A DNA stretch of 64,000 nucleotides, taken from Melastoma dodecandrum. Taxonomy: Eukaryota; Streptophyta; Magnoliopsida; Myrtales; Melastomataceae. Below the pieces are notes generated by a model. That model made no database searches. It was not told the DNA's origin and saw only the letters and a program-made list of their open reading frames with translations. The stretch is taken from the NCBI GenBank assembly GCA_029817715.1, contig JARUPY010000083.1:2790001-2854000 (forward strand), read 5' to 3'. The position numbers and the translations under genes are program-made. Each line of letters begins with the position of its first letter. Positions within the stretch are counted from its first letter, which is position 1. Below, in pieces: positions 24,060 to 34,849 of this stretch.

Positions 24060-25690
24060 ACTAGAAAGCTTGGAGGAAGGGGAAGGCTAACCAGATAGTT
24101 TTAGGAGAAGGGGGGAGGACAGAACGTAGGTTTACACCCTCAGATGCAGTCACAACTCCAGCGACAGAGGCAACAGCAGCAACCGCAGGTTTTCCAGATG
24201 TAGAAGCAGCAGCCACAGGTATTCCGGATGCAGCAGCAGTAGCCACCGGTCTCCCAGTTACAGCAGCAGTGGCCACAGGTTTCCAGCTTCGCAACTGCAA
24301 CAATCGACGTCATCAAGAAGGATGTCCAGCCGCCAGTGCTACACCCCTACCTCTTCCAGACCAAGATCCACACCGCCTTTGATCACCTCGACCCCCAGAA
24401 TCTCCGTGACAGCAACAAATGCCCCAAGGCGGCCTCCCTCCTCAACCCTCAGCTTCAGCGGCTTGAACTCCACTTTCTTCGACGGCCTCACCTTCCTCCA
24501 GGTCGTGAGGTTAGGTCTTCCCCCTCTTCTGGCTCCGAATCCAACCGGGTCACCCGCATCCAGATTGGCCAGCAGGGACTTCATCAACGCTCTCTGCCCC
24601 TTGTCCTCCGGCGCCCCCTTTGGCAGCGCAGCGGCGAACTCGCCTCCCGATGCTCTCAAGCTTGGTGACAGCCAATCTCCTCCCTCTCCCCAAGCTCTGC
24701 AGCGACGCCCCGCGTCTACAGCACCGGCGCCTACGATTTCAAGGGCCACCGCGCAGCAGAGCACCCCCGTCGAGCCTCCCTACCTCCGGCAGAGGGTGAC
24801 CCACACCCAAAGCGGCTCCCTCATCTCATCCCCCTGACTTCCATAAGATCGGCGGTGGGCGACCCCAAACTGACTCCCTTTCAGCCTCTCGGCTCCAGTG
24901 GATTCTCCAAGCCCGACCTCAAGCAGCCCGCCCCGTCTCAGCTTTCTCTTTCTCCGGCGTCCTTCCCCGAAGCTGGCGGAATCGGCATCACCCAGATCTG
25001 ACCACGGCCGCAGCGAACCCTCCTCCCGGCGTCCTCAGCTTGGCGACGGCCGACTTCTTCTCCCCCTCGCGTTCCTGGACCCGGCCGCCCCGAAGCTTCT
25101 TCAAACCCAGCATCCCCACGACCGGCGGCGAACAGATCCAATGACGGAGAACCCACGTTTCCCCGACCGTCCCTAGGACCAATAATGGCGGCTTTGCTTC
25201 CCCCGGTGTCTCTCAGAACCGACAGCGGCGCACCTAGCTCCCCGGCCCCCGTCCGACGCTCTCGACCGCTTCAGCTTCAGTCTCACCCTGGGTATCTCCA
25301 CATGCGCCCAGATCTGCGGCCTCTCCGGCGAAGCCTCCCCTTCCTTGAGCCCAGATCTGACCCTCCCCAGCGTCATAGCCCGGCGTCCCCAAGGTCCTCC
25401 TCCGAGCAGGGCATCACAGCGGTCCGTCTCCACCCTGGCGCCTTCAGATCTGGTGGTGTCAGTCATTTCTCCTCCGGCATCTCCAAGAACACAGCCCACA
25501 GCTCACCCTTGGCTTCAGCGTTCCGAAGTAAAGGCAAATGGGCTTAGGATCGTTGGGCCGTGGAATTTCAAGCCCACAGCCTACATCAGGTCCAGAGCAA
25601 AAAGGAGTTCGGCTTTACTGTGGGCCACGGGATCCCAAAAGGTAACAAGCCCACTGCCTTTAATTTTAATTTTTACAAGTTGTGAGTTTT
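24060..25690 (+). other. Gln-codon-rich then GC-rich LTR segment, possible second captured sequence
   Basis: 24,120-24,300 is a CAG/CAA-rich stretch (TTCCAGATG, GTATTCCGGATGCAGCAG repeats). It is followed by one continuous readable frame including QPPVLHPYLFQTKIHTAFDH across the point where homology to the 5' LTR begins (24,341). 24,400-25,560 is GC-rich with open frames in several registers (24,322-24,837 and others) and repeats in the 5' LTR at 7,880-9,035. Composition is unlike the rest of the LTR. I do not recognise a protein family. Confidence 0.4.
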
Positions 25691-26903
25691 AATTTAGACA
25701 TTTGATGAATCTGTTAAATCTTTTGATAATTATAATTTGTTAAAACCTGAGTATATCAACCCTTTTTTTTAGATTTATTTTACCATTTTAAAATTTCAAT
25801 CTCTACATTTTCGCTTGGATTTATTATATTTTTGATGAGCATCACTAACATTCACCTCTCTTTGTTTTGCATGTAAAACACGGTGAAACTTTCCGGGCAT
25901 TTTCGACAATTTACATTAAGTGAACGCCTTCGACCAAAACGGTAGGACAAGCCTTACTTTTCTCAATTTAATCGAATTTCATCTGAATTCGACGATACTA
26001 AGCACACTTGTATTCTTTTTGCATGTACATCGAGTATTTAATCTCGGAAGATTAACTCCAACCTTTTGGAAGATTAACTCGAAGGCGCGTGTATCAAATC
26101 GCGTGGATCTACCATGGCCTAAAAACCGTAGGTTCGAAGATTTAAAGCGGCCCCAACCTCGATTAAAGGTACAAAGGGGAGGTGCGGGCCTCCCCGAATT
26201 AAATTTAAGCCCACTTGTAACGGATTGCGGGCCGAAGTGTATAGGCCTGCAATCACCGCCCTTCCCCGCCCTTTTAATCTCAATACTTGCTTGTGATTGC
26301 GCATATGTTTAGGCTTTAGGATTGACGTCGCATGATTGAGTTTTAATCAAACAAACCTAAATTCGGGTCCAACGCCCATAAAAACGTCGATAAAAGTCCG
26401 GCCTACTCCCGGATCGAGCCCAACACCCGTCAATCAAAATTAAATTTTTTGGACAAATCGTCACCCTTTTCGCATGTTTAAGAATGTAAAAGTTAGTAAA
26501 TAGGAATCCCCGAACCCAACTCTGATTTTTCCGACTTAAATCATACTTTTTAAATTAAGTCGGTGGCGACTCCGAACAGTTTACCTAAGTTAAACCATAC
26601 CCTTTTTTCAGAGCCATTTAGGATGAGCTGACGACAATACGAGCCGCTCCTTGAGCCTTCCCCAAAATTCACGAGCGAGGTCATACGCAGCCTTTTGCCC
26701 ATCACCTTCAGGGAACTGAAGATGGTTGGCGAAATGTCCCGCAGACCCGTTCGGGAATCAAGGATGGGTCCAACCCGATTCCCTTCCGCAGCGTCCGGCA
26801 CTCGAGCCATGACGTCGACCGGATTGGGCCTCGGGGGAGCGGGTCCGGATCCTCGAGTTGCCCGAACCGCCGCGCGCGTGCTAGGCCGGAGGGCGCGCGT
26901 ACA

Positions 26904-28005
26904 TGTGGATTTTATGGGTTTGACGTCGTTAAAAAGAGTCTTTAATCGGATTTTTATTAATACGATTTTTGGTTGTGTGACAACAAGTAGAGAGGATAAT
27001 ATTGAGTCAATATAACATCCATCGCTCTTTTAGATTAGATATTTGGTCTCCTGGTCAATTGATCGAGATATTCGTGACTCTGAAATCCTTATCATGGTAG
27101 GAATGTCTTACATCTGGGTGAGTTTATTATATATTGTTAATTAAGTAAAACAATTAATTTGGTGATGGTGTTTTTTGCTCCTAATTAATTTTGGGTGACG
27201 CTTAGACGAAGAGATTAAATTACATAGTAATCGGTTTATAGTAGTTTATGATTTATGATCATTATCCTAACTGAGATGACCAAAAACTGTTGTTAAACGG
27301 ATAAGTTAGTGTGCATATGGATTTACACTGCCTTCGTATATAGGACCTAGAGGGTCGCGCGCATAACACATCGACACGATCATTATATTATTGATTATTA
27401 TAGTGAATATTAAAATTAATCTTATCATTATTTCAAAATTAGAATTAATTAGATTATTAATTAATTCTTAAATATCATAAGTAGAATAAACAAAATCAAG
27501 TATGCATTTACTCGAATAAATTTATATTTATCTTGAAATATAATTACATTTAATTCAATTTATTAATACCCATTAATTGTGTGTCCGTTTCATTTTATTT
27601 TCGTAAGGGAAATAACTTAAAAGGATGACAATCAATTATATTGTGAGGGGATGAAAATGGAGACTGACATATAGGGCGAGGGAATCCTCAAATTAATATC
27701 CAAAAACTTATTTTAAATTATTTTATAGATGTAAAACACAAACACAAATTCATTCTGTATCATTTTCGAGAACGATAATATACACAACGTTTCTAACTTT
27801 CTGGATTAGTATACGAAATTGAAAATTATCCTAAGTCACTAAAGAAATATTTATACGTTGGATGATGAACCATGGAAAGAACATGATGCTTCTAAGGATG
27901 ATCCATCTTACACTAAGTTCCAGAGGCATCATTATTGTCTTTTCTTTCGCTATTTAGAAGCACTGTTCATTTTTAGTACTTTTTAAGTAATTATTGTTCA
28001 TTTTT
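26904..28005. repeat. Second piece of duplication copy 2
   Basis: Continues copy 2 after the Ogre insertion. It matches 1,654-2,890 of copy 1 with many small differences and a shortened AT-rich middle. No coding sequence. Homology ends near 28,005-28,010. Confidence 0.8.
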
Positions 28006-28079
28006 AGTTCATTATGTTTGTACAAAACTTGTACATATCACTATTTATTGCATTACTGAGAAGCACTATTTTAATTTAA

Positions 28080-28504
28080 TACATTTTACCGGCCCATTAC
28101 TCGAAATTTAGTAAAGCATGTACATTGGTACTAATAACGACCGAGCCCAAATGCCCGTTGATATTCAATACTAGGGGCATGTACTAAAATCTTAAAATTT
28201 AGTACATTTGTACTAAAAAAGTCTGAAAATTTTTAGTACATCGTAAGTAAACATGTTCTAAAAATCCTTAGATTTTAGTGCATTTGTACCAAAAAAATTC
28301 AAAAATTAAGTACACCGTAAGTAAATATGTATTAAAAATTCTCGAATTTTAGTAAATTTATACTGAAAAAAAAAATTAGTATACAGTATTGTACTAAAAA
28401 TATTATAATTTTAGTGCATTTATACCGAAAAATAAAATTAGTACACCGTACTTAAATTTACTTACCAGTGCGTTTAGCCCCCGCCCCCCCCCCCCCCCCC
28501 CCCC
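28080..28504. repeat. Degenerate ~60-bp AT-rich tandem repeat ending in a 21-C run
   Basis: 28,190-28,450 holds successive units with TTTTAGTGCATTTGTAC, AAAAAATT, AGTACACCGTAAGTAAA and variants. At the right edge is a run of 21 cytosines (28,484-28,504) after GCCCCCG. The motif style recalls 5,520-6,185. Confidence 0.65.
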
Positions 28505-28869
28505 GGGTCAAAACTTTAAAAAAGTGGAGGAGCGGCGAGCAGTGATGCATCAGACAAGGCTGAGAGATCGTTACATACGATCAAATGACATCCACTTATA
28601 TTTTCCATTAGTTTTAGGGTCCAAATAAAGGTATAATTGGGTCGAAAGAACAACACGAGAAAGAAAAGAAAATCAATCACTTGCACAATCTTCTTCTCTT
28701 TCTTTCTCCATTTTGGTTTTCCAAAATTTCGACAATCTTTTTGTGGGGTAGGGTTATTTTTTGCTTTTGGTTTTTCTGGGCATTAACGCCAGGACGTGAA
28801 AGAGGAAAAAGTGAAAGGAGCGGTCCTTTTAAGGTTAAACTGTTTAGAACATACCCAAAAAGAAAAGCC
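28505..28869 (+). other. Sequence upstream of a small hypothetical ORF
   Basis: No definite gene; the frame of the following ORF is open back to 28,681 but its early part (LLLFLSPFWFSKISTIFLW) looks like translated leader or intron rather than protein. Confidence 0.35.
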
Positions 28870-29097
28870 ATGCATCATATCGTGGGGAATATGCATGAGG
28901 AACTTCTTTTCCTTGCTGAAAAGGAAGTGCAGAAGCTGAATGTGCTGGAAGTCCCGGAACCAGACATCCCTTTGGTAGATCCGGGTTCTGATATATTCTC
29001 TCCTCCTAGCACGGATGACGACTCATGGGATGATGAGCGGAATGTAGGTTACTCCCCTCCGAGCCCAGGTGACAACCTGAGCTGGAGTGACCATTGA
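28870..29097 (+). CDS. Small acidic hypothetical protein
   Basis: 75-residue reading from the ATG at 28,870 to TGA at 29,095 (the frame extends upstream to 28,681). It is rich in Asp, Glu, Pro and Ser, with a mildly repetitive tail (FSPPSTDDDSWDDE, then YSPPSPGDN). The sequence after the stop looks like a transcribed 3' region running to the Pack-MULE at 29,321. I do not recognise a family; it could be a real small gene, the last exon of a larger one, or a captured fragment. Confidence 0.35.
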   Translation: MHHIVGNMHEELLFLAEKEVQKLNVLEVPEPDIPLVDPGSDIFSPPSTDDDSWDDERNVGYSPPSPGDNLSWSDH

Positions 29098-29320
29098 GGA
29101 TTGCCGGATGAGACCTTTTGATGAGCCTGGATCTGCGTCTAAGGGCTATCCTTTTCATGCTCCAAAACTTACGTTGATGGTTATTTGTAATGTTGGTTTG
29201 TTTGCCTTCCTTAGTTCTTTCCTAGGCTTAGGTGGCCTACATTTGTAGTGAACCAGCGTTGTGTAATCAGCTGAGAGGCTATCTTTATTATTAATGAATT
29301 ATTTACCTACAAAAAAAATA

Positions 29321-30474
29321 AGGCCAAATTATCAATTCTACTCTAAAGTTTGGTCGTTTTTTCCGATCTGTCATCAACTTTTTAAAATATTATCACACAT
29401 CATAATGTTTGGCCGCTATATCAATTTTAATCACCGTTAACCGAATAAGACGACGGAAGCGTGACGCCCACTTGGTACGTTACTTCGTCAGCCCACCGTT
29501 AAACTGCTGATTGGGCATGACATGGCGCCCCTTTCAATCACGATGAGCGACCAACAATGACTTTACAAGTCCCAAACCCTAATGTTGAGATCCACGGACC
29601 CCGTGGCGAACACGCACTCGTCGTACTTGTTCCAATAGCAGGTCAGGATCTCGTGGTCATGGATCGCGGACATCCCATATGCGGACAGTATGATCCCCGG
29701 AGGCGGAGGCGAAGACATCAGCGTGGCGAGGGTGCCAGATGACAGAGTAAACGTTGTAGGACTGCTCGAGGAAGGTGCGGAGGGACTGGAGGCGGTCAAG
29801 TGCCCATAGCTTGACGGAATCGTCATAGGAGGAGGAGAGGAAGGAGTCGCGGCGGGTGAAGTGGAAGTCGAGGGAAGAAGCCTCGCAGGAGTGCTCCGAT
29901 AGGGACCTTACGGGGTTGGCGCTAGGGGGTAGGGAAGTATCGAAGAGCTTGAGGAAAACGTCGGCGATGGCGGTGATGAGGAGGGAGTCGTGGGATTTGG
30001 ACCAGGCGAGGTCGTAGATGCCGTCGGCGGTGTCGAAGGAAAAAGGGGAGGTGATTGGGGCAGGTTCAGCGCTGTCAGAGAGGGAGAGGTGGAGTCGATC
30101 GTTGCCGAGGATGCCGAAGTTCTGGGCGATGGCGATGACGAGGAGAATGGAGTGGAAAGGGGAGAACTTGACGAAGTATCCCTGGAAGGGAGTCTTAACG
30201 ACGACATCCCTCCTCAACGACCGATCTGACGGGGATTTATACCCAAGGGTCATGCAACGTCGGCGTCATGCCATGCCCAGTCAGCAGTTTAACGGTGGGC
30301 TGACGGAGTAACGTACCAAGTGGGCGACATGTATGCTTCCGTCATCTTATTCGGTTAACGGTGGTTAAAATTAATATAACGGCCAAGCGTTAGGATGTGT
30401 GATGATATTTTGAAAAGTTTAAGGTAGATCAGAAAAAACGACCAAACTTTGAGGTATAATTGATAATTTGGCCT
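29321..30474. mobile_element. Pack-MULE carrying a PEX7 fragment
   Basis: Terminal inverted repeats of about 207-210 bp: left 29,321-29,527 and right 30,265-30,474. They begin AGGCCAAATTATCAATT and match along their whole length with few differences (for example CCGTTAACCGAATAAGA, then CCACTTGGTACGTTACT in both). The 740-bp interior is GC-rich and coding, unlike the TIRs. There is no transposase, so it was non-autonomous. Flanks are A-rich (AAAAAAATA left, AAAAATAAC right), so a 9-bp target duplication is plausible but not exact. Confidence 0.85.
29563..30253 (-). pseudogene. PEX7: Captured partial peroxin-7 (PEX7) sequence
   Basis: Read on the minus strand from 30,253, the frame shows FQGYFVKFSPF, NFGILGNDRLHL, DTADGIYDLAWSKSHDSLL, FTRRDSFLSSSYDDSVKLWA and VFASASGDHTVRIWDVRDP. 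These are WD40 blades 1-4 of PEX7, the receptor that recognises PTS2 signals and carries enzymes into peroxisomes. A TGA ends this frame at 29,657-29,659. The next blade continues in another frame (HDHEILTCYWNKYDE, then SVDLNIRVWDL) after a deletion of about eight codons. The last third of PEX7 is absent. It has no introns visible. It lies inside a Pack-MULE, so it is a transduplicate, not the functional gene. Confidence 0.85.
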
Positions 30475-30784
30475 AAAAATAACGATGATGATTTCATTTT
30501 TTAATTTAATTGTTTTTTTCAAGGGACTGCCAAACACAAAACAAAAAGGTGGGTGCCATTGTAAATTGAATCTGCAATAGCGTTACTGGTTTGTTGTTTG
30601 CTGCACTTTAGAGAAGAATGTGTACAAAGAAGGTGGCTGGTTGCTACTTTGAGTCTAGTTTTGTGGAGCAAGTGAACGAGGACAGTAATGTATGGCCCCA
30701 TCCAGCAAAGAAGAGAGATCTCATCGGCACTTAGAACTGGACAAACCACCTTTTTGATTCTATGTTATTTTCTTTGCTTTTCTT
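30475..30784. other. Short intergenic stretch, nothing recognised
   Basis: No conserved ORF; AT-rich. Confidence 0.5.
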
Positions 30785-31930
30785 TTGGCACTTTTTTATA
30801 CTCGAATATATCCTAAGCTTTGGCATTTTTTTTTATTTACCTTAATATTTGAAAAATATCCTCTTACATCCCAACGTTGGGCCGTTATCTCTATTATATC
30901 CTCTATTAGCCGTCTCCGCTAACGGAGTCCTACGTGGCAATTAACGTCGTTAATGCAACGTTTCATCTATTTCTTCCTCAGGCTAAATTATCAAATATAT
31001 CCTAAAATTTGTCACTTTTTTCTAATTTAGCCTTACATTTTAAAAATGTCATCTTCATCCCAACGTTGGACTTTATCTCGATCATATAATCCGTAGTCGT
31101 CCCCAATACGAACAAATATTGTAATAGATTTTTTAGCTATTATGAACAAATTGTTGTTGTTCTAATTAGAATCAAAGTTAAATATTTTAAACATATCCAA
31201 GATTAAAAAAAATTCAGGACATGCCCACACAAATACATTGTCATTCATTATATAGGCAAACACACGGTCATTATCCAAGCAAATAACATTGTATAAGTAT
31301 GTCAACGTTGTTTTATAAATGCACAACTCCAAACCAGCAATATTGAGATGTCAACTTTTTGGGGTTGGGAATCGAGGGTTAGGGTGAGATAGTGGTTGGG
31401 GATTAAGGGTTGGGGTGAGATTATAGTCGAGTGCCGATGTAGGATTGGTCGAAAATATGATTAAAATATTCGTTAAGAGTGAGATTAAAATATATTTGAA
31501 GCTTTATTCGGGGTTTATGGTTCATTTTGAGAAAAAATAGACTAAATGTGGTGCTAGCAGCGTTAACTGTCGTATCAACGTCACACAGGACTCCGTTAGC
31601 GTCGACTGCTAACATATAATATAACGAAGATAACGGCTCAACATCGGGATGGAAGATGATATTTTTCAATTGTTAGGCTAAATTGAAAAAAATGTCAAAG
31701 TTTAGGATATATTTGATAATTTATTACGGACAAAAATAGATTAAATGTGGAGTTGACGGCGTTAACTGCCATGTCAGCGCCACGTAGGACTCCGTTAGCG
31801 GGGACGGCTAACGGAGAATATAATTGAGATAACGATCGAACGTTGGGATGTAATAAGATATTTTTCAAATGTTAGGCTAAATCGAAAAAAAAAGTCAAAG
31901 TTTATGATATACATGAGTATTTAGCCCATG
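30785..31930. mobile_element. Inverted-repeat element with two-unit arms (non-autonomous, MULE-like)
   Basis: The left arm (30,785-31,100) and right arm (31,560-31,930) are inverted copies. Each arm holds two successive related units. Landmarks: CATCCCAACGTTGGGCC, GCTAACGGAGTCCTACGTGG and ATCAAATATATCCTAAA on the left, with reverse complements on the right. The middle (31,100-31,560) has no gene. Arm length and absence of coding suggest a MULE-type MITE, but the superfamily is not fixed. Confidence 0.65.
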
Positions 31931-33890
31931 GGTTCCCCAATTCCTACTCTCCTCCTGATGACCTGTCTCTCCATCATGTGCACCTTCAGGTTTGCTTCCA
32001 ACTTTTTGGTCTCACCCAAAAAGAGAATATTTCAAATAAAAAATTAGAGAAAAAAGTTTACCCAAACCCCCAATCCCAAGCTCTGAATTTTATATTTATA
32101 CATTGCTATGAATTTCGGTGCATTCCCCAACCTAGGAACAAGGGAAGGGAAGGGTGAGTGTGTTAGAATAGCGAACCGGTCAATATGCTGAGCCAGCATA
32201 TAAATTCGACGAGGTTTCACTCTAAAATCAATTGGTTCCAATTTTATCTCTTTCTGATGTGGGATTGGGTTTGCCCCATTTTGGCGTCAACCCTTTCAAC
32301 ACGCCTATCAAACCCAAGCCTACATACGGGCCCTCAAGCCGGCACCATTTTTGAGTTGAATCGGTCCACACGCGGGACCCTTTCTTTTTGGGTTGCATCG
32401 AAAACAGGCGAGGAGGTTCCCATCATCATTACTGGGCTACATCGAGTTCTAAATGTTAGAATATCGGACTGACTCATATGCCGAGCCTAACAGTTGATCA
32501 ACTGCGCTAATGTGAGCGACATTGGTTATCGCGGTCATGGGATGTGACGGTGTTCCGAAACCCTACATGTTTTAGAATTGAATTCTCACTTGATCACACC
32601 ACAATCATTATGTTTTTTTTACTTAAATGAATTAAACTTTTGCCGCCATGCCAAGGCGTCATTAATACCATCTTGGGCCTCCTCCCGGCACACTTTACAT
32701 AATTCCATGAGACGTCAATGTCTTCAAAAGAATGTAATTTATTATATTATTCCTTCTAATCCAATATCAAATGGAATCGAAATTCGCGCAGCAAATACGA
32801 TATTTCCGGACTCTCTTGAAGCAATGAATCTGTGTAATATCACACTTTGGAAAAGAAAAAAAAATACGATGAACATTAACGGTGTTCGTGTAGATTCATT
32901 TTCTGCATAATGGTCGGAAATTATTCACATGCCCATTATCTGAAGAATTTTGAACATCGAAGCAGGTAGTTGCAGTTCCGGTTGTCGAATGAAGCCGATT
33001 TCTTAAATTGGGGATTGATGTGTTAAATTAAATTGCGTGATCTGAATGTCGGAGCATTTTGAAGGTAAGAAAAAAAAAAATCTAAAAACAAAGGAGAATT
33101 CGAGTAAAGATAAAGGAAAAGGTAAGACTCGAGGTCTTCGTTTGAATCTTAGGACAAAGACAAAAGCTCATTCTAGGAGAACAAAAATGTTTCATAGTAA
33201 AAGAAAATGAAAGTTTGATGCTTGTGCTTTTCGGGTCTTGCTTTACGCACACTTCCGGGACGCTTCTTTGTGAATATTATATAGTAATTAAGTTCAATCG
33301 ATTCCCAAATTGCATTAGGCTTCGATTAACTTCATTATTGTAACGGGGTAAAGACAATAATACGTAAAAGCTCTTCGCAATGTAAGAAAAATCATGTTAT
33401 CATTCTAATCGAACTTAGGATAAGAAAGTGCGGATAAAATAGATACACATACTACATTAAAATACTTCCCGATATGGCCTTTAAACCTTATCTTCCTTAC
33501 GCTCTCAACCTCTAGAGCTTTTCAGTGAGATCTACAAATAAGTAAGGCAAAGTCAGATATCTCAGCCTTTCTCTCTCTGACCTTTAGAAGGACGATGGAC
33601 CATGTATATTAGGGTAGGGTAAGCAAGAAAGGCACTTAATATATTTTAGTATATGGTGTAAAAGGCTTTTTCACAGTCTTACGTCAACACACAAAGTTAA
33701 ACTCTACCTCATTGGTGCTTTTGCAGGCCCTATAAAAACAAGTCTTCATAAAAAGTCCTTGATGTTTGACTTTCCAATTTTGGTATACATGGCGTGCACA
33801 ATTTCTATGTTCAGCTAATGGTGCAAGACTTGCAATAGCGTTTATGATTCCCTACATATAAACCAGTAATAAAAAACAAGTAAGATCACA
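31931..33890. other. Intergenic sequence, old repeat fragments only
   Basis: No gene supported. Direct repeats starting TGTTAGAATA (32,161 and 32,455), followed by CATATGCYGAGCC in both, resemble the ends of small LTR elements (TRIM-like). With about 294 bp between them they may be a relic of such an element. The ORFs at 32,185 and 32,578 have no motif. Confidence 0.4.
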
Positions 33891-33906
33891 GCTCATTAAT
33901 GTAATT

Positions 33907-34107
33907 TCACAGCTCATTAATGTAATGTCCACTAACCTTCTGCTGGTCGCTCATAAATGTCCATCCCTGGCCAGATCCGACATCTAAAATGTTGAATAAT
34001 AAAGTCATAAACGTGGTCCAAGAGTCCGAGTTTTCTCCTTCCACTACAGCCCAAGCAACAGGGTACATTCCATCATTTGATGTAGATCCCCCCAAATTGT
34101 GTATCAT
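33907..34107 (-). pseudogene. Duplicated slice of MULE transposase
   Basis: Encodes NDGMYPVAWAVVEGENSD and FNILDVGSGQGWTFMSDQQK, nearly the same as 34,850-35,020 in the larger MULE gene. It is a roughly 190-bp direct duplication flanking the Ogre LTR fragment at 34,556-34,833. Confidence 0.8.
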
Positions 34108-34555
34108 CCAAATAGGACTGGCCGATATTTAGTCCCTTTTTATTCATTTCGGACCCGTTTGAAAGTCACCTTAAAGATTTGAGGACTGATTTGCAATTAT
34201 TCGAGTCGGATCAATTTGAAAAGTGCGAAAAGAATTCATACACTCAATTTGAATTTTGCAAAATATAAAAAAAATAGGGAAGCAGACTACTCCTGCGGTC
34301 TCCTCCCTAGGGACTGCAATTCAAGGCCTCCCGGGGACGCCACTTGCATCAGGGTCCTCCTACCTGCACTTAAAAAAAAGGGGGAACGAAAGGAGAAAAG
34401 AAAAATCAGACAGAGGGAAAAGCATATTGCAGAAAAACAGCCACAAACAGAAGTCATCACCCCCCTAACAGAAGTAGCCATGACGACTGCCTACCCGGCT
34501 CCTTGAAGCGGGCGCCACGATGAAGAGGATAAGGGTCGACGTCCTCTATTAAAAG

Positions 34556-34833
34556 AAGCATAGGGCGACACGAGCCGCTCCTTGAAACCTCCCTGAAATT
34601 CCCAAGTGAGGCCTTACGCAGCCTTTCGCCCGTCGCCTTCAAGGACTGGAGACGGTCGGCAAAATATCCCGCAGACCCACTCGGGAATCAAGGGAGGACT
34701 CAACCCGATTCCCTTCCGCAGCGTCCGACGCTCAAGTCGCAATGCCGACCGGATTGGGCCACGGGGGAGTGGGCCCGAATCCTCGTGTAGCTCGAGCCGC
34801 CGCGTGCGTGCTAGGCCGGAGGGCGTGCGTACA
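34556..34833 (+). repeat. Ogre-family LTR 3'-end fragment
   Basis: CGACACGAGCCGCTCCTTGA at the left and CTAGGCCGGAGGGCGTGCGTACA at the right match 26,640-26,903 of the 3' LTR in the same orientation. It ends exactly at the LTR terminus and then joins the MULE gene. Only the last about 280 bp of an LTR is present. Confidence 0.8.
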
Positions 34834-34849
34834 TCCCGGAACTGCTCAT

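Larger units (their letters stand above)
7810..26903 (+). mobile_element. Ogre/Tat-lineage Ty3-gypsy LTR retrotransposon, 5'-truncated
   Basis: The order is: partial 5' LTR (7,810-10,360), primer-binding site (10,361-10,378), ORF1, gag, protease, RT, first RNase H, second RNase H, integrase, repeat-rich 3' untranslated part, polypurine tract (22,230-22,242) and 3' LTR (22,244-26,903). Giant size, an ORF1 before gag, a tRNA-Arg-like PBS, dual RNase H and a putative intron between protease and RT together mark the Ogre branch of Tat. Every coding module has stops or frameshifts, so the copy is dead. The 3' end is clean (GTACA joined to target TGTGG). The 5' end lacks the TG terminus and about 2.1 kb of LTR, so no target-site duplication can be read. 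Confidence 0.9.
22244..26903 (+). repeat. 3' LTR of the Ogre element (about 4.66 kb)
   Basis: Bounded by TGTAATACC after the PPT and by GCGCGTACA before host TGTGGATTTTA. Its last 2.56 kb matches the surviving 5' LTR; the first 2.1 kb has no partner in the window because the 5' LTR is truncated. It includes a captured dsRNA-binding-protein fragment and a Gln-codon-rich and GC-rich section (24,060-25,690). The AT-rich last 1.2 kb looks like ordinary LTR sequence. LTR length fits Ogre, which has some of the longest plant LTRs. Confidence 0.75.

Noticed and set aside
24341..26903. Alternative reading that the LTR is only 2.56 kb (24,341-26,903)
   Set aside because: No TG terminus at 7,810 or 24,341 and no polypurine tract before 24,341, while a good PPT plus TGTAATACC lies at 22,230-22,252. 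Kept as a testable alternative.
29908..30229. Ser/Pro-rich and Gly/Glu-rich ORFs overlapping the PEX7 fragment
   Set aside because: Shadow frames of the GC-rich PEX7 coding strand; only the PEX7 frame shows a protein family.
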